Shown: positions 17,082-26,797 of the stretch, piece by piece
Position numbering within the stretch: the first letter of the stretch is position 1
Layout of the letters: the number at the start of each line of letters is the position of its first letter
Origin: Bacillus methanolicus PB1
GTDB taxonomy: Bacteria; Bacillota; Bacilli; Bacillales; Cytobacillaceae
Direction: 5' to 3'
Length of the DNA: 64,000 nucleotides
Assembly (NCBI RefSeq): GCF_000262755.1
Contig: NZ_AFEU01000003.1
Span: forward strand, 248,001-312,000
The notes under the pieces: generated by a model
What the model saw: only the letters and a program-made list of their open reading frames with translations
Told to the model about the DNA's origin: nothing
Databases searched by the model: none
Translations under genes and position numbers: made by a program

Positions 17082-18912
17082 CGTATTGTCAAAAATTTTT
17101 AGATAAAATTTGGATAATTTATTGATATTTAAGGTTTTATAAACAAAAAACTTGCCACCCCCATTGTTTTAGGGTATTAGTGAGGTAACCACACACACAC
17201 CAATCCTAAAACAAGGAAGTGACAAGTTGTTACCTCAATTATTAACCTATTTGCTTGAATATATCAAGCACCAAGATCAAATGATTCGAACATTACTTAC
17301 TCTTCTAATTGGAAAAAACATGTTTGATAAGCCAACAGAAAAGCCTGTAAATAAGCCTTATCAAAAACTTCAGGTGGATGAGCTACCGATTATTGAAACT
17401 CTACAAAAGCTTGATTATCAAATTCTTCTCACAGAATATTTGGAGAAGAACGGGAAACCTCTCAAACCTGTTCAGAGGCGTTCCCATTCAAAAGGTAAGG
17501 TACCTTCATCCATGAAATGTCCAAGGTGTGGTGCTCCGTCCGATTATCTTTATGCCAATAACGGAGGCAAAGGACAGTATCAATGTAAGGTGTGTGCGTG
17601 TCTGTTTAATAAAAAGAACCAATATGCCAAAGAGGCTGTACTCAAATGCCCACACTGTTCTAAAACACTCGAGAAGATCAAGGAAAGAAAAGATTTTCTC
17701 GTATTTAAGTGCAAAAACAATGACTGTCCGTATTACAAAAAGAAACTGCAAGGAATGTCTAAAAAAGAGAAAAAGCAGTTCGAAAAGGATCCTCAGTCTT
17801 TTAAAGTTCGATACATATTCCGTCAGTTTCAAATTGATTATCAGCCGTTAGCTAAACATTCACCTAAGAAGCCAAAAGTGGATTTGTCCAGGCTTCATGT
17901 GTCACCGCATACATTAGGACTCATTTTAACTTACCATGTTAACTATGGCCTATCAGCTCGGAAAACAGCTGCACTGATGAAGGATGTTCACGGTGTAAAC
18001 ATCTCTCACCAGAGTATATTGAATTACGAAAACAGCGTAGCACTGATGCTCAAACCTTATGTGGATCATTATCCTTATGAGCTCTCTGATCAATTCTGCG
18101 GAGACGAAACATACATAAAGGTGAATGGCCGTTGGCATTATCTTTTTTTCTTTTTTGATGCGGTAAAGAAGATTATTCTGTCCTACCCTGTTTCTCCAAA
18201 TCGTGATACGGTGTCTGCCATCCGTGCGATTGATGAGGTCTTATGGAAGATGAAAGAGATCCCGGAAGACCTCACCTTTGTCGTAGATGGCAATCCAATT
18301 TACCTTTTAGCACAACACTTTTTTGCCCAACACGGTATTACATTTGATGTGAAGCAGGTCATTGGACTAACCAACGAAGACCTGGTTTCCACGGAATACA
18401 GACCGCTAAAACAAATCATTGAAAGACTGAATCGAACATTTAAGGGCAATTACAGATCGACACACGGATTTGGATCCGATCACGGATCCGTTTCTTATGT
18501 GACCTTGTTTGTAGCTTACTTTAACTTCTTGCGGCCACATTCAGCCCTAGAAGGCAAAGTGCCTGTAGTTATTCCAGAACTAAAAGAACTGCCGAATATG
18601 CCTGCACGTTGGACAAAACTGATTGGTTTAGCTCAACAATGGCTAGTAGAGCAAACTGCCTAACTTTTTGTTTAGCAGAGCCCTTACCAGCATCGGCGAA
18701 GCGAACTCTTGACAAACCGAACCAGTCAATGGTTTAAAATGGAAATTGGCAAGGGCTTCTTTGGTGTGCCTTCTTTTTGTTCCCTTCGCCCTTGTTGGTT
18801 CAAAATTAAACCATTGACGTGTTTGTCAAGAGCGATTGCGGCGGCATTTTCTCTATTTTCGGTAGAACACATCCTTCCAATACTGAGTTTTCATAGAACT
18901 TTTGACACTACC
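17082..18912 (+). mobile_element. IS6-like insertion sequence, copy 1 (1831 bp)
   Basis: Ends are CGTATTGTCAAAA and TTTTGACACTACC; the second end read inwards is GGTAGTGTCAAAAGTT, similar to IS6/IS240-group ends. An 8-bp target duplication TTTTTCCC flanks it (17074-17081 and 18913-18920), the size typical of IS6. A second copy of equal length lies inverted at 49675-51505. The non-coding right part (18664-18912) holds a long imperfect inverted repeat around CTCTTGACAAAC and GTTTGTCAAGAG. Confidence 0.92.
17227..18663 (+). CDS. IS transposase with zinc-ribbon N-terminus and DDE core
   Basis: A 478-residue transposase. Residues about 98-165 carry several Cys pairs (CPRCGAP, CKVC, CPHC, CKNNDCPYY), i.e. 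tandem zinc ribbons unusual for compact IS6 transposases. The DDE core follows: GDETYIKVNGRWHYL (first Asp, about 290), FVVDGNPIYLL (second Asp, about 352) and QIIERLNRTFK (Glu, about 402). The start is TTG after AAGGAAGTG. It looks intact and is identical to the protein of copy 2, which suggests recent activity. The family is best called IS6/IS240-like, from the DETYIKV motif and 8-bp duplications. Confidence 0.92.
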   Translation: MLPQLLTYLLEYIKHQDQMIRTLLTLLIGKNMFDKPTEKPVNKPYQKLQVDELPIIETLQKLDYQILLTEYLEKNGKPLKPVQRRSHSKGKVPSSMKCPRCGAPSDYLYANNGGKGQYQCKVCACLFNKKNQYAKEAVLKCPHCSKTLEKIKERKDFLVFKCKNNDCPYYKKKLQGMSKKEKKQFEKDPQSFKVRYIFRQFQIDYQPLAKHSPKKPKVDLSRLHVSPHTLGLILTYHVNYGLSARKTAALMKDVHGVNISHQSILNYENSVALMLKPYVDHYPYELSDQFCGDETYIKVNGRWHYLFFFFDAVKKIILSYPVSPNRDTVSAIRAIDEVLWKMKEIPEDLTFVVDGNPIYLLAQHFFAQHGITFDVKQVIGLTNEDLVSTEYRPLKQIIERLNRTFKGNYRSTHGFGSDHGSVSYVTLFVAYFNFLRPHSALEGKVPVVIPELKELPNMPARWTKLIGLAQQWLVEQTA

Positions 18913-19697
18913 TTTTTCCCTGTGACAATCATGATGATCACCATGGCAATGATCAAGAAGACGGCTATGGTTGATCCCATTCCCCAATCCTGTGTCACGA
19001 GAAAATGCTGTTCAATCGCTGTTCCAAGTGTAATAACCCGGTTTCCGGCAATCAGCCTCGTAAGCATAAATAATGATAAAGACGGTATAAAGACGACCTG
19101 GCAGCCCGATTTCACGCCATCAAGCGTCAATGGAAAAATAACGCGCCTGAAAGTTGTCCATGATGACCCTCCTAAATCATGGGCCGCATCCACAAGTGAC
19201 GGATTCAATTCATTTAGAGCATTAAAAATTGGCAAAATCATAAATGGCAGAAAGATATAAACCGATACGAATATAAAGCTGAAATCGGTAAACAGCAGCT
19301 GCTTGCTTCCGATGCCGATCATTTTAAGGAAGCTGTTTGCTGCTCTATATGTACCAAAAATACCTAGAAAGGCATATGCTTTTAACAATAAATTGATCCA
19401 TGACGGTAAAATAATTAAAAGCAGCCAGAGCTGTTTATGTTTCGTTTTCGTAAGCAAATATGCTGTTGGATAAGCAATAATAAGTGTGAACAAAGTTATT
19501 AAAAATGCATACCAGAAAGAACTCAACGTCATCCCCAAGTAAACGGTCGTGAAAAATTTCTTGTAATTATCCAGTGTAAAATGGCCTTCTATGTCAAAAA
19601 ATGAATAATATAGAACCAGGAACAGCGGTGTAACCACGAAGAGAATTATCCACAAAACATAAGGAATCAAATAAAAATTTCGGGAAGTATTTCTCAT
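18891..19697 (-). CDS. potB: PotB, spermidine/putrescine permease, 3' end altered by IS
   Basis: Outer permease subunit of the polyamine importer, about 268 residues from the ATG at 19697 (RBS GAGAGGT). It has six membrane helices and the EAA-type loop AAHDLGGSSWTTFRRVIFPL. The IS entered five codons before the original stop. The old end read TGKKRRGII with its stop overlapping the potC start; now it reads TGKKVVSKVL with a stop inside the IS. The permease itself is probably still functional, but the link to potCD is broken. Confidence 0.92.
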   Translation of the reverse strand: MRNTSRNFYLIPYVLWIILFVVTPLFLVLYYSFFDIEGHFTLDNYKKFFTTVYLGMTLSSFWYAFLITLFTLIIAYPTAYLLTKTKHKQLWLLLIILPSWINLLLKAYAFLGIFGTYRAANSFLKMIGIGSKQLLFTDFSFIFVSVYIFLPFMILPIFNALNELNPSLVDAAHDLGGSSWTTFRRVIFPLTLDGVKSGCQVVFIPSLSLFMLTRLIAGNRVITLGTAIEQHFLVTQDWGMGSTIAVFLIIAMVIIMIVTGKKVVSKVL

Positions 19698-19708
19698 GGC
19701 CGTACCTC

Positions 19709-20794
19709 TCAATAATTTTCTAACCGTTTGTCGAATTCTTCTTCGGTTTCACCGAGTCGCATTACGTGAATAGCTTCCGGATCAAAATGAAGGCCAATTT
19801 CATCACCGACTTTCACTTTTCTTGTTGAATGGACAAGCCATTCGTTTCCATCTTGGTCATAACAAATAATTTCATAGTGAACCCCGCGGAATAATTGGGA
19901 GTCAATGCGCACTTGTAGTTTTCCCTGGTCTTTCGGTGTAATTTCCAGGTCTTCTGGACGGATCACAATTTCAACGGTTTCATTAGGGTTAAAGCCCTTG
20001 TCCACACAATCAAATGTCTTTCCCGCAAACTCTACGACGTAATCTTTAATCATTTTTCCGGAAACAATATTTGACTCTCCGATAAAATTTGCGACAAAGC
20101 GGTTAATAGGCTCATCATAAATATCTGTAGGTGTTCCGCTTTGTTCAATTTTTCCATTGTTTAAGACAAATATTTCGTCAGACATGGCAAGAGCTTCTTC
20201 CTGATCATGCGTAACAAAAATAAATGTAATTCCTAACCTTCGCTGCAGTTCACGCAATTCGTACTGCATTTCTGTCCGCAGCTTCAAATCTAGGGCTGAT
20301 AACGGCTCATCCAACAGAAGTACTTCGGGCTCATTTACGATCGCCCGCACAATCGCCACACGTTGACGCTGACCGCCTGACATTTCACTGATTTCTCGGT
20401 TTTCATAACCTTTTAGATTGACGAACCTTAAGGCTTCTTTTACTTTTTCGGTTATTTCTGCATTCTTCAACTTTTTTATTCGTAATCCAAATGCGACATT
20501 TTCAAATACATTTAAATGAGGAAATAAAGCATAATCCTGAAAAACAGTGTTGACCTGGCGCTTATTCGCAGGAACATGGTTTATTATTTTTCCGTTAAAA
20601 TAAATGTTCCCCTGTGACGGCCCGATAAAACCCGCAATTAAACGAAGAATCGTCGTTTTTCCGCATCCCGAGGGTCCGAGCAGCGTATAAAACTTCCCTC
20701 TTTCAATTTCAAAGCAGACATCATTCAAAACTGGAGGATCATTGTCATATTGTTTCGTGACATGCTCAAAACGAATGATAATATTATCTTTCAT
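19709..20794 (-). CDS. potA: PotA, polyamine transporter ATPase
   Basis: ATPase of the spermidine/putrescine importer, 361 residues from ATG 20794 (RBS AGAGGGAG). Walker [10 protein letters not shown], signature [15 protein letters not shown], Walker [13 protein letters not shown] and the H-loop [10 protein letters not shown] are present, followed by a C-terminal TOBE domain (about 285-355). First gene of potABCD. A family B repeat cluster lies about 190 bases upstream. Confidence 0.94.
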   Translation of the reverse strand: MKDNIIIRFEHVTKQYDNDPPVLNDVCFEIERGKFYTLLGPSGCGKTTILRLIAGFIGPSQGNIYFNGKIINHVPANKRQVNTVFQDYALFPHLNVFENVAFGLRIKKLKNAEITEKVKEALRFVNLKGYENREISEMSGGQRQRVAIVRAIVNEPEVLLLDEPLSALDLKLRTEMQYELRELQRRLGITFIFVTHDQEEALAMSDEIFVLNNGKIEQSGTPTDIYDEPINRFVANFIGESNIVSGKMIKDYVVEFAGKTFDCVDKGFNPNETVEIVIRPEDLEITPKDQGKLQVRIDSQLFRGVHYEIICYDQDGNEWLVHSTRKVKVGDEIGLHFDPEAIHVMRLGETEEEFDKRLENY

Positions 20795-20959
20795 CTTTCT
20801 CCCTCTACCACCTGTTTTCTGTGCTAAATCAATTCTTACCATTGTAATTCAAGCAAATGCAATTCATGGTTCATTTGATTGCATCTTTCCAACCGTTATC
20901 ATAACACAGAATACATATTTATTAACAAAAAAATCAAAAAATTTGAATTACTGATTGAG

Positions 20960-21090
20960 GTGCGCGACCGCACTACGACACCGATTGAGGGTCTGGCCCG
21001 CATTACGACATCGCGTTAATGCTTTAAAGGATTGAGGGTCTGGCCCGCACTTCGATACTGCGTTAACGCTTTAAAGGGTTGAGTGGCTGT
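20960..21090. repeat. Repeat family B, two to three tandem units
   Basis: Two clear units of about 48 bases beginning TTGAGGGTCTGGCCCGCA and ending GCGTTAA(T/C)GCTTTAAAGG, with a degenerate half-unit at the left (20960-20985). The last unit runs into the 3' end of the dipeptidase gene. Confidence 0.75.
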
Positions 21091-22030
21091 TCCCCACTGC
21101 ACGAAACCCCGGTCGATGATCCAAGAAGTTTTGATAGGCAAATCCTCTCACTTCTTCTTCGGAAAAATGCTTCAATAATTCATTGATGAGCTGCTGGCTT
21201 TTGGATGCATCCTCAAGCCCGACGACAAATTTGGAAATGCCGTCAAAATCGGATCCAAATCCGATTTGTTTTTCACCGCCAAGAGAACAAAAATGATCAA
21301 TATGTTTGATTACATCGGTAATTGCTGCTTTCCCATTTTCCTTTAAAAATGGAGGATGATAGACAACGTGGATCATTCCTCCTTTTTTAAACATGGCAAT
21401 CGCTTGCTCATTTTTTAAATTACGAGGATGGTCACACAGCTTTCGAGAATTAGAATGGCTGGCAATCGGATAATCAGCGAGTTCCATCACATCCCAAAAA
21501 GCTTTTTCACTTAAATGTGAGACGTCCGTTAAAATTTGATGTTTATTGTTAAAGTGAACAATCTCCTTCCCAAATAAAGTAAGACCTGCACCGCGCGGTT
21601 CTTCCGCCCCATCAGCTGCCAAGTTGGCATAATTCCAAGTCAACCCGACTGACCTCACACCAAGCTGGTAAAGGATTTGAAGCTTCGTCAGGTCATTGCC
21701 GATCGCATCGACACCTTCTAGCGTCAGCATAGCTCCGATTTCACCGTCTTTTAGGCTGTCAAAATCAGACCATTCTCGAATCTGCTTCATTTCAGGATTT
21801 TTATCAAGCACTTCCGAATAAAACAAATCAACTTGATCGAGAGCAATCGTAAATTTCTCATCCGTGTTTATTTCAGGATCAACAAAGATTGCAAAACATT
21901 GAACCTTTATTTTGCCATCCTTAAGGCGCTGTTTATTAGCATGTAACTCAGGTGCATCAGCAAACCTTAACGTTCTTTTAGATTCTGACAGCTTTAGTAA
22001 AACATCGCAGTGTAAATCAATAATGTTCAT
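21071..22030 (-). CDS. Membrane-dipeptidase-like metallopeptidase (M19)
   Basis: A 319-residue zinc dipeptidase of the renal dipeptidase family. Metal ligands are visible as DLHCDVL near the start, a Glu in MLTLEGVD, a His in LTDVSHLS and a His in IASHSNSRKLC; GFGSDFDGI is the C-terminal Asp motif. No signal peptide is seen, so it should be cytoplasmic, hydrolysing L,D- or L,L-dipeptides. The start is taken at the ATG after AAGGAG at 22030. The last codons (GNSHSTL) come from a family B repeat, so the C-terminus may be altered. Confidence 0.88.
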   Translation of the reverse strand: MNIIDLHCDVLLKLSESKRTLRFADAPELHANKQRLKDGKIKVQCFAIFVDPEINTDEKFTIALDQVDLFYSEVLDKNPEMKQIREWSDFDSLKDGEIGAMLTLEGVDAIGNDLTKLQILYQLGVRSVGLTWNYANLAADGAEEPRGAGLTLFGKEIVHFNNKHQILTDVSHLSEKAFWDVMELADYPIASHSNSRKLCDHPRNLKNEQAIAMFKKGGMIHVVYHPPFLKENGKAAITDVIKHIDHFCSLGGEKQIGFGSDFDGISKFVVGLEDASKSQQLINELLKHFSEEEVRGFAYQNFLDHRPGFRAVGNSHSTL

Positions 22031-22116
22031 TGCTTTTCTCCTTGAGTTTATTTTATTCAAAATAAGGGGAGGATAAGTAATTAGGAAGAAAAATAATTCT
22101 TAAATAGGTTAATTAA

Positions 22117-22600
22117 ATGGAGTTAGTTATTTTTCTTGATATTACCATTATTCTGATGATAGGCTTTATTCTTTCTCGAAAGACTTTGCATATTTTTGAA
22201 AATATCTTTTTATTCATTGTTACTGACATATTATTTTTGAATTATATGGCTGTATCATACAATAATACGGATTTATTTGAACTCCTGTCAATCATTGGAA
22301 TGACCTTGATGCTTATAATAATAGGCATATTGAAAAATACTTTAAACGCACTCTTCGAAAAGAGGATTTACTATCCTACCTGTTTGTTTATCTATATGAA
22401 AAATGGAACTTGAAGGCTATTGTGAATGGTCTATAGGAGAAACAGCTTACGAATGGCTTTCCCATTTATTTAACGTATTTAATTATAAAGATTGGAAAAT
22501 TTGGTACTCATTTACGTCATATTTATTTTCACAGCCGTTAACTTTGCTGATTTTTACATTTCTAAAAAATAGTTATAATACGAAGCAAGAATCCAAATGA
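22117..22600 (+). pseudogene. Small membrane protein, probably frameshifted
   Basis: Two overlapping frames: 22117-22413 (98 residues, three hydrophobic helices) and 22403-22600 (65 residues, one helix and the WKIWYSFTSYLF segment). Together they look like one four-to-five-helix Bacillus membrane protein of the CBO0543-like type broken by a frameshift near 22400. The first frame lacks a good RBS. Alternatively they are two small overlapping genes. Confidence 0.45.
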
Positions 22601-22633
22601 AAATAGGCCGGCAAATGTTCGCCAGCCTATTTT
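22600..22633. terminator. Bidirectional terminator
   Basis: Hairpin AAAATAGGCCGGC / GCCAGCCTATTTT with an 8-base loop, between the small membrane ORF and the ribokinase gene. Confidence 0.85.
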
Positions 22634-22702
22634 CTTTCCGGTCAATTCAAAAATTGGAATGGATTCTTCAACTTTTCTCCATCTTCAACTTTCATTTCAC
22701 CC

Positions 22703-23608
22703 TTATCGCTCATTTTGTAATTCTAAAAATTCGTCCACCTCTTGTTTAGTCGGCATCCCTCCTTGAGCTCCTAATTTTGAGACGGATAATGCAGCTGCAG
22801 CGTTCGCAAAACGGCAAGCTTCTTCCAATTCCATGCCAAAACTTAATGAAAAAGCAAGTGCTCCGTTAAACGTATCACCGGCACCTGTTGTATCAACCAC
22901 CTCAACTTTATAGCCAGAAATCTCTTTTCCTCCGTTTTGAAAAATCTTTACACCTTTTGACCCTCTCGTCACAATACATTTTGCCATTAAATCTTTTTTT
23001 TCTTGTTCAGACCATTCAAAAGCTGAAGAAAGCAATTCTTGTTGTTCATGTTCATTAGGAGTCAAATAATCAATTTTTTGAACAAGTTCCTTCGAAAGCG
23101 CTTGGATCGGCGCAGGATTTAATATCACTTTTACATTGTGCTTTTTTGCAATTTCAACAGCTTTTTCAACGCTTTTGAGCGGGATTTCAAGTTGAAGCAA
23201 GACAATGTCACTTTTCGCAATAACGCTTTCATGTTCTTCTACAAATTCCGGAGTTACCTGATAATTTGCACCTGGAACAACGATAATACTATTATCGCCA
23301 TCGGAAATTGTGATCGATGCAAAACCAGTAGATTGATGTAAAACAGGTCTCACATAGTCCATATGAATACCTTGAATTGACAGATGTTTTACCAACTCCT
23401 TGCCAAAAGCATCTTGGCCGACACATCCGATTAATGTAACATCCGCTCCCAGCCGTGCGGCAGCAACGGCTTGATTCGCCCCCTTTCCTCCTGGAATAGT
23501 ATAAAACGAATCACCTAAAACTGTTTCGCCGATCCGAGGAATTTTCCTGGTTTTTGTTACTAAATCCATATTAATACTGCCAATGACTGTGATTCTTTTT
23601 CTTGTCAT
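22703..23608 (-). CDS. rbsK: Ribokinase (PfkB family)
   Basis: Phosphorylates D-ribose at O5 for entry into the pentose phosphate pathway. About 301 residues from the ATG that follows GAGGTG (an upstream ATG three codons earlier is less well placed). PfkB signatures: ITVIGSINMDLV at the N-terminus, the GGKGANQAVAAARLG motif near residue 42 and DTTGAGDTFNGALAF with the catalytic Asp near residue 250. It stands alone, without rbsR, rbsD or transporter genes, so another sugar or nucleoside origin of the substrate is possible. Confidence 0.9.
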   Translation of the reverse strand: MTRKRITVIGSINMDLVTKTRKIPRIGETVLGDSFYTIPGGKGANQAVAAARLGADVTLIGCVGQDAFGKELVKHLSIQGIHMDYVRPVLHQSTGFASITISDGDNSIIVVPGANYQVTPEFVEEHESVIAKSDIVLLQLEIPLKSVEKAVEIAKKHNVKVILNPAPIQALSKELVQKIDYLTPNEHEQQELLSSAFEWSEQEKKDLMAKCIVTRGSKGVKIFQNGGKEISGYKVEVVDTTGAGDTFNGALAFSLSFGMELEEACRFANAAAALSVSKLGAQGGMPTKQEVDEFLELQNER

Positions 23609-23703
23609 CCGCTTCACCTCAAAACAAAAGTTAATTCGCCTACTTTAGAACTCCTTTTCCTTCCATGGTTATCGTTTCAGATCAAGAATCAACTTCCCAC
23701 TCT

Positions 23704-25461
23704 TTAATTCGACGCAGCCGCCTGTTCCCCTGCTGCCGTTTTATTCAAATAAAACGTCGTCCCGATAATCATTAATATAAGAAGAATCTGCGGTACTAAT
23801 GTTTCCATGGTTGGATATAAGCCGATCAGTTCAACATAGGGAACATTTGTCAATGAATGTGTTGGAAGCGTATTTGCCACCTGCAGTGCATGAATGCTGA
23901 CTCCGAGCATTTTGAATGATAAAACGTAGATAAGAATTGTTGCGACCATAAAGAATGGCCGGATTGGAATGGCTGTACTGTATCGGATAATAACAATCCC
24001 AAGAACCACTAAAATTATAAATGCGATCCCGATTCCGAGAATTAACTGGCTGAAATCCATTGACGGAGCCATTCCGGCATAGAAAATGATTGTTTCGGCA
24101 CCTTCGCGAAAAATTGAAAGAAAACTGAGCATGGCCATGGACAATAAACTTCCTTTTGCCAATGCTTTTCCGAGATGATTCTTGATATATTGGTTCCAGT
24201 GGGCAATGTTAGTCTTTTTGTGAAGCCAAGCTCCAACTGTCAACATCATCACAACGGCAACGATTCCAATGATTCCTTCGATATATTCACGGCTTTCCGC
24301 AGCAGTAATTTTTGAAAAAAATACGTTCATCACAACTGCGAGAACAGCACTTGCAATGATCCCACTAAAGACGCCGCCCCAAATCCATCCTTGTTTGTCC
24401 GCATGATTCGTTTTCTTTAAAAATGCAAGCAAACCGGCAATGATTAAAAGAGCCTCAAATCCTTCACGCAACAGAATAAACAGTGCATCTATATACGAGT
24501 AGCTTGTTTTAGCTGAAAGCAGATGAAGGCTTTTAGACAATTCGGTGATAATGGCTTGTGCCTTTTCCACATCTTTATTGTCGGATTCCAACAAACTGAT
24601 CGCAGTCGGAATTTTATTTTCCATTCGATTGTAAAGAGAGTGGTCTTTTGTCCGCACTTCCCCTTCCACCGCCGGCCAAATGATCAATATTTCGTTTAAA
24701 TACTCTGCTGCCTTAGACGGTTTATTGACTTTTAGAGCCTGCACGCTTTTTTCTAATAATCCTGTAACATCACCCAATGTGTAGTCATTACCGGCGGACT
24801 TTTTTACACTTTTACCCCTTATAAAATTGTCAACCGAAGTCCGAAGCTCCTCGAGACTCCTTAAAGCTTTCTCTCTATCCGGCGGATTTTGCGTCAGCGA
24901 AATTCTTAATAAAGAAAGCTGGGTTTCAATCTCACCATACAAGACAACGCTTTCGTTTCGGACAATTACTTCATTGGCCGTCCATGCTGATAGTAATTGC
25001 GGATATTTCGCGCTTGCTTCACTAAGTTGATTATTCTGAATCATTTTTTCAAGTTCATCGATAGTTGGAAAAAGCTGTTTCAGCTTTTCTTTTTCTTTTT
25101 GCGGATCAGTCGGATTTTGTTCCTCTTGATACGAAACAAGCGCTTTTGATAAGGCTGACAGGCTTTCACTTATTTTAGCCGCATCTTTTTCAGATTCCAT
25201 GAGTGCGTTTTTCACAATATTTAAATTTTTATCGACTGCAGCTGCTTTTTTACTGTCCGCAGCTTTTACTTCGTTCCATTGCTGCGTAAATTTATCCAGG
25301 TTAGCCTGTACGGAATCCCAATCCGCTTCCTTTGTTTTCATAATGGCATCGCCAATTTCAATATATAAGTCATCAAGATTGACCGATGCCATTGCATTAT
25401 TTAAATAGAAACCCATTGTAAAAAGAAACACGAAGGCAAGAAGGCAAATTTTTTTATACAT
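23704..25461 (-). CDS. efeU: EfeU-like iron permease (FTR1 family)
   Basis: Permease of the EfeUOB system that imports ferrous/ferric iron. 585 residues from ATG 25461 (AGGAG site). An N-terminal signal peptide precedes a long extracellular helical domain (about 28-325) and then a seven-helix FTR1 domain with both iron motifs REGFEALL (about 332) and REGAETIIF (about 457). The N-terminal domain is longer than in E. coli EfeU but usual for Gram-positive forms (B. subtilis YwbL). It is the third gene after efeO and efeB. Confidence 0.92.
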   Translation of the reverse strand: MYKKICLLAFVFLFTMGFYLNNAMASVNLDDLYIEIGDAIMKTKEADWDSVQANLDKFTQQWNEVKAADSKKAAAVDKNLNIVKNALMESEKDAAKISESLSALSKALVSYQEEQNPTDPQKEKEKLKQLFPTIDELEKMIQNNQLSEASAKYPQLLSAWTANEVIVRNESVVLYGEIETQLSLLRISLTQNPPDREKALRSLEELRTSVDNFIRGKSVKKSAGNDYTLGDVTGLLEKSVQALKVNKPSKAAEYLNEILIIWPAVEGEVRTKDHSLYNRMENKIPTAISLLESDNKDVEKAQAIITELSKSLHLLSAKTSYSYIDALFILLREGFEALLIIAGLLAFLKKTNHADKQGWIWGGVFSGIIASAVLAVVMNVFFSKITAAESREYIEGIIGIVAVVMMLTVGAWLHKKTNIAHWNQYIKNHLGKALAKGSLLSMAMLSFLSIFREGAETIIFYAGMAPSMDFSQLILGIGIAFIILVVLGIVIIRYSTAIPIRPFFMVATILIYVLSFKMLGVSIHALQVANTLPTHSLTNVPYVELIGLYPTMETLVPQILLILMIIGTTFYLNKTAAGEQAAASN

Positions 25462-25495
25462 TATTGTCAACTCCTATGAAAAAAAGAGAAACGAA

Positions 25496-26794
25496 TTATG
25501 AAAATAGCGTTTCTCCAATATATCCTCCCTTTTTCACTCCCGGCAGACAGGCAAAAACGGCACTTCCCCGATGGACAATATATTCGTTTAACTCATCCAT
25601 TTGTGCAAGGCGCTCTTGAATCGGTACGAATTGTTTGCTGATACTTCGCTGGAAGCTGATAAACAATAATCCGGCATCAAACGTTCCTGTTTTTACATCC
25701 ATTCCTTCTCCATACGAAAAAGAGCGCCGCAAAATTTTCTGCCTTCCATCACCATGTGCGACCCGAATGTGGGCTGTTTCAGGAATGTAATATTCTCCAT
25801 TCTCATTCATCATTTCAAAATCCGGCTTATCGAACTCATTTTTCTGTCCAAGCGGCGCACCAGAATCCCGGTACCGGCCGAAGGTATTTTCTTGATCCTT
25901 TAGAGCGGTCCTGTCCCAGACCTCGATGAACATTTGAATCCGCCTTACAACCAAATAAGAACCGTTAACAAGCCAATCAGGTCCGTCACCTGGCTGTATC
26001 CAGACGTACTTATTCATTTCAGCAGGATCTTTAACATCCGGGTTTACCGTACCATCTTTAAAGCCAAATAAGTTGCGGGGAGTTTCATTTTTCGGACTTG
26101 CTTGCTTAGTGCGCTGGAAACCGGCCTGGCCCCAGCGAAGAACAGCTTTTCCGCGGGCAATTCTCGCTAGATTTCTGACAGCATGAAAGGCAATTTGCAG
26201 ATCATCCGCACATGCTTGAATACAGATGTCTCCTCCTGTCCATTGTTCTTCTAACGAATCAAGAGGAAATTTTGGCAAATCTTTCAGTTCAGCCGGCTGT
26301 TTTTTTTGCAACCCAAACCTATCTTGGCCGTTCTTGGTAAATAGAGTCGGTCCGACTCCGAAGGTTAAGGTCAGATTCGATGCCGTAAGCCCTGCAGCTT
26401 CCCCCGTATCAACAGGCGGGAGAAATTTATTATCAGATGCATCACCCACCGATTTGCCTTCCGTCATAGCTGCTGCAGCATCAGTCCAGTCTTGAAAAAG
26501 TTGAATAAGATCATTTCTGTCGGCTGCCTTCACGTCAAATGCTGCAAAATAAATATGGTTTTGCACTTCTGTTGTGATGCCGGCCTGATGCTTTCCGTAA
26601 AACGGCACGATATTATTTGTTTTTTCTTTATTTTGCGAGCTTGGAAACACGTCAGCAAGTGCAAACGCTCCTCCGACTCCTGTTGCACCGAGCAGCATGC
26701 CGACTCCTCCGATGCCGGCTGCTTTCAAAACATCCCGTCTCGATACTTGTTTCTTCAAGAGTGAATTCATTTCCTGTTTGTTAAGTTCCGACAT
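25496..26794 (-). CDS. efeB: EfeB, Tat-exported Dyp-type heme peroxidase
   Basis: Heme peroxidase that oxidises Fe(II) to Fe(III) for delivery to EfeU and EfeO, exported folded. 432 residues: a twin-arginine signal SRRDVLKAAGIGG (about 18-30) with a hydrophobic core, then the DyP fold with GFKDGTVNPD (GxxDG motif with distal Asp) and the proximal His region near VAHGDG. B. subtilis YwbN, a known Tat substrate, is the counterpart. It follows efeO by 4 bases. Confidence 0.94.
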   Translation of the reverse strand: MSELNKQEMNSLLKKQVSRRDVLKAAGIGGVGMLLGATGVGGAFALADVFPSSQNKEKTNNIVPFYGKHQAGITTEVQNHIYFAAFDVKAADRNDLIQLFQDWTDAAAAMTEGKSVGDASDNKFLPPVDTGEAAGLTASNLTLTFGVGPTLFTKNGQDRFGLQKKQPAELKDLPKFPLDSLEEQWTGGDICIQACADDLQIAFHAVRNLARIARGKAVLRWGQAGFQRTKQASPKNETPRNLFGFKDGTVNPDVKDPAEMNKYVWIQPGDGPDWLVNGSYLVVRRIQMFIEVWDRTALKDQENTFGRYRDSGAPLGQKNEFDKPDFEMMNENGEYYIPETAHIRVAHGDGRQKILRRSFSYGEGMDVKTGTFDAGLLFISFQRSISKQFVPIQERLAQMDELNEYIVHRGSAVFACLPGVKKGGYIGETLFS

Positions 26795-26797
26795 TGT

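Noticed and set aside
18709-19260. Plus-strand 183-residue open frame
   Set aside because: Runs antisense from the IS non-coding end into potB; no RBS, composition not protein-like.
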